7,070 nt of DNA from an uncultured bacterium (GTDB lineage Bacteria > Planctomycetota > Phycisphaerae > Phycisphaerales > SM1A02), in the NCBI GenBank assembly GCA_903918555.1, contig CAIXEV010000552.1:1-7070 (forward strand). Reading direction: 5' to 3'. Shown here in pieces: positions 5,347-7,070 of the stretch (positions are counted from its first letter, which is position 1; each line of letters begins with the position of its first letter). The notes beneath the pieces were generated by a model that did not search any database, was not told the DNA's origin, and worked only from the letters and a program-made list of their open reading frames with translations. The position numbers and the translations under genes are program-made.

Positions 5347-6581
5347 TCACCGTGACATCGGATCTCCATCGACATTGAAAATCGTCACGCCGCCATCAGG
5401 CTGAAACCGCACGGCGCCCGTCTCGATGCGCTGGACAGAGGCATCGGGACCGAGCGCGGCCAACTCCGGAATGTCGAGCCGAAGGCCGATGAGGCGCCCC
5501 TCCGCATCCACGGTTGCGTCGACGAACCTGCCTGTCTTCGCAAGCGCCGCGAACGAGTCAGCCTGCCGCGTCGAGGACGGCCAGGAAGACCAGCCAGGCC
5601 GAGCGCCGACGCAAGCAGCAGGGCGACACCCCCACGGAGGAACATGCGTCGCCGCCACCGCGGTGAGAGCGCGCGGAGCGCACTCGCCGCCACGCCGTTC
5701 CGTCGGCTCGCGCGGGCCATGCGTGTCAGGGCACGCGACGCAGGCGACGGGCATCCGAGTGCAGCCATCTCAAGCAGGCGCAGGAAGTCCTGGCGGCGCG
5801 TCTCCGTCGTCGCTGCTTCCGCTGTCCCGAAGTCGACGAGCAGCACCGAGCCGTCAGGACGGATGCGGATGTGCGCCGGCTTGAGGTCGACATGGGCGAT
5901 TCCGGCGCGGTGGAGGTGGCGGACGGCCTCGACGGCTGTCGCGAGATCGTCTGGTACGCGCATTTCCCGCGTCTCTTCGTGCCGCGTCACGATGCATGCT
6001 GCGCCGTCCTGCGGCGCATGCAGCGCAACGACCCGTGCGGCGAGCCCTGTCGGCGCTGCGATCAGCGCTCGCATCTCGCGGAACGCGTGCAGGCGCGCAT
6101 CGGCTCCGAAACCGTCCTCGAAGCGCTTGATGGCGACATCCACCGCGGCGGTTCCCGATGAAAGCAGTTCGTCTCTCGCACGGGCGACCTGCGCCGTCGC
6201 GCCCGAACCGAGGATCTCCACGATCCGCCAACGACCGAGGAACAGCTCGCCGACCGCCATCGGGCTCGAGCTGGCGTCGGGCAGGCCGAGACCGAATGCG
6301 ACGGCATGGATGGCGTCGGCGAGCGCAGGATGCTTCAGCGCGAGGGATCGCGCCGCCTCGAGTGGTCGAGAGGCGTCTCGCTCGCCAGCCGCGCGGAGCG
6401 CCACCTCGATCGCAGCGTCGGTCGACGCAGGCATCGCGGAAGAGTCGGCGATCGCCGCGAGATAGCGCTCGAGCGTGGCGGCTGCCCCGAGCAGTTCCGC
6501 ATCGCGCTCGATCTCGCACGCAAGCTCGAGATCGTCCGTCGCGTCGGAAGTGAACGGTCGCGTGTCCATCGATTTCATCAT
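5347..6581 (-). pseudogene. Membrane-anchored Ser/Thr kinase-like protein, frameshifted after the membrane segment
   Basis: Residues 1-115 are a helical, acidic N-terminal part. A kinase-like domain follows: glycine loop GSGATAQV (125-132), VAIK with Lys152, helix-C Glu169, catalytic loop HVDLKPAH (230-237) and DFG at 250-252. The Asn expected five residues after the catalytic Asp is His237. The lobe after DFG is very short, with no APE motif, so activity is uncertain. A hydrophobic membrane segment begins at about 314 (GGVALLLASALGL). There the frame breaks, between about 5600 and 5558. The downstream part (ADSFAALAKTGRFVDATVDA onward, ending NVDGDPMSR at 5347) has good codon bias in a different frame and would form an outer C-terminal domain. 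Without repair, the first frame runs on to 5385 with poor codons. Starts at 6581, 6578 or 6569 are all possible; none has a clear ribosome binding site. An assembly error would explain the break as well as decay. Confidence 0.78.
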
Positions 6582-6638
6582 GCCGCGGGTTGTCGCGAGA
6601 GTCCAGCGCTATCGGCCGAGCGATCGAGATTTCGGAGG

Positions 6639-7070
6639 CTACCAGCGCGCGCGGAAGAGCTCGCTCTGGAGCTCGGCCTGCTTCAGGAACATCGCCTCGC
6701 CGTCGACCGTCACGGCTCCGCGCGCGCGGGCCTCGCGGAGGAACGGCGTTTCCTTCGGCGCGTACACGGTGTCCATCACGACCACCGAGTCGTCGAGGAA
6801 CGCGTCGTCCGGCATCGCGGAGCCCTTCGGATCGGGTCCGCCTTCCATGCCGAGCGGCGTGCAGTTGACGAACGCGTGGAAGCGCTCGCAGCTCGGCGCG
6901 TTGCAGTCGAAGTCGCGCTCGTCGCCTGCGACGACGCGCGTGGCGCCGCCGTTTGCGCGCGCGCGGCCCGAGAGCGCCGTCGCGAGCGCCTCGGCCTTTG
7001 CGCGCGTGCGGTTGAAGACGACGACCGTCGCGCCCGCGAGCGCGAGGCCGCCCGCGACCGCGCGTGCCAC
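6639..7070 (-). CDS. aroE: Shikimate dehydrogenase, C-terminal part (start beyond the right edge)
   Basis: The last 143 residues of an AroE-type enzyme, which reduces 3-dehydroshikimate to shikimate with NADPH in the pathway to aromatic amino acids. The fragment opens inside the nucleotide-binding fold, right after the expected glycine-rich loop (ARAVAGGLALAGA), and continues VVVFNRTRAKAEALA with the NRT motif typical of NADP preference. VNCTPLGM (68-75), DTVYAPKETPFLREA (100-114) and the final MFLKQAELQSELF with the substrate-side Gln are all in place. The stop is TAG at 6639-6641. The N-terminal catalytic half, with the Lys-Asp pair, is outside, and a fusion to 3-dehydroquinate dehydratase cannot be excluded. 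The GTG at the edge is an internal valine codon, not a start. The kinase-like gene follows after 57 bases. Confidence 0.95.
   Translation of the reverse strand: MARAVAGGLALAGATVVVFNRTRAKAEALATALSGRARANGGATRVVAGDERDFDCNAPSCERFHAFVNCTPLGMEGGPDPKGSAMPDDAFLDDSVVVMDTVYAPKETPFLREARARGAVTVDGEAMFLKQAELQSELFRARW

Overview
The window is GC-rich. Every gene I can support lies on the minus strand, so the reading order runs from the right edge to the left. Two features suggest a planctomycete, probably Phycisphaerales-like. One is a secreted protein ending in two dockerin-type calcium loops. The other is a pair of divergent ECF-like sigma factors close to a membrane-anchored Ser/Thr kinase-like gene. This assignment is inference from gene content; no rRNA or other marker is present.

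Layout, right to left. (1) The C-terminal part of shikimate dehydrogenase (aroE, 6639-7070) runs off the right edge. (2) A putative signalling block follows: a frameshifted kinase-like membrane protein (5347-6581), a small single-pass exported protein with a cysteine-rich end (4791-5309), a strong GC-rich hairpin (4745-4774), and two paralogous sigma-like proteins (4100-4699 and 3450-3986). Between the paralogs is an unusual 31-codon ORF (4008-4103) whose ATG overlaps the stop of the first paralog. (3) A very acidic protein with a possible split-barrel/DUF2470-type fold (2676-3398) comes next, preceded by three short direct repeats. (4) Phenylalanine-4-hydroxylase (1666-2553) is followed with ATGA overlap by a DUF433 antitoxin-like gene (1445-1669). 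That gene abuts a DUF5615 PIN-like toxin gene (1127-1444), making a three-gene translationally linked unit. (5) A dockerin-type exported protein (228-966) is split by a one-base frame change. (6) The first 36 codons of an unrecognised gene (1-108) run off the left edge.

How the genes may work together. aroE and phenylalanine hydroxylase both concern aromatic amino acids but are about 4 kb apart, and nothing shows them to be co-regulated. The kinase, exported protein and sigma-like pair could form a signal-to-transcription cassette, as planctomycete ECF sigma factors often sit near Ser/Thr kinases; here that is inference. Two genes carry clear frame breaks. A possible third slip lies at the end of the 31-codon ORF. 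The sequence may therefore hold decaying genes or contain assembly indels, and raw reads would decide. No gene-free stretch exceeds 300 bases; the longest gaps are 967-1126, 2554-2675 and 109-227. I found no tRNA, rRNA, CRISPR array or insertion sequence.
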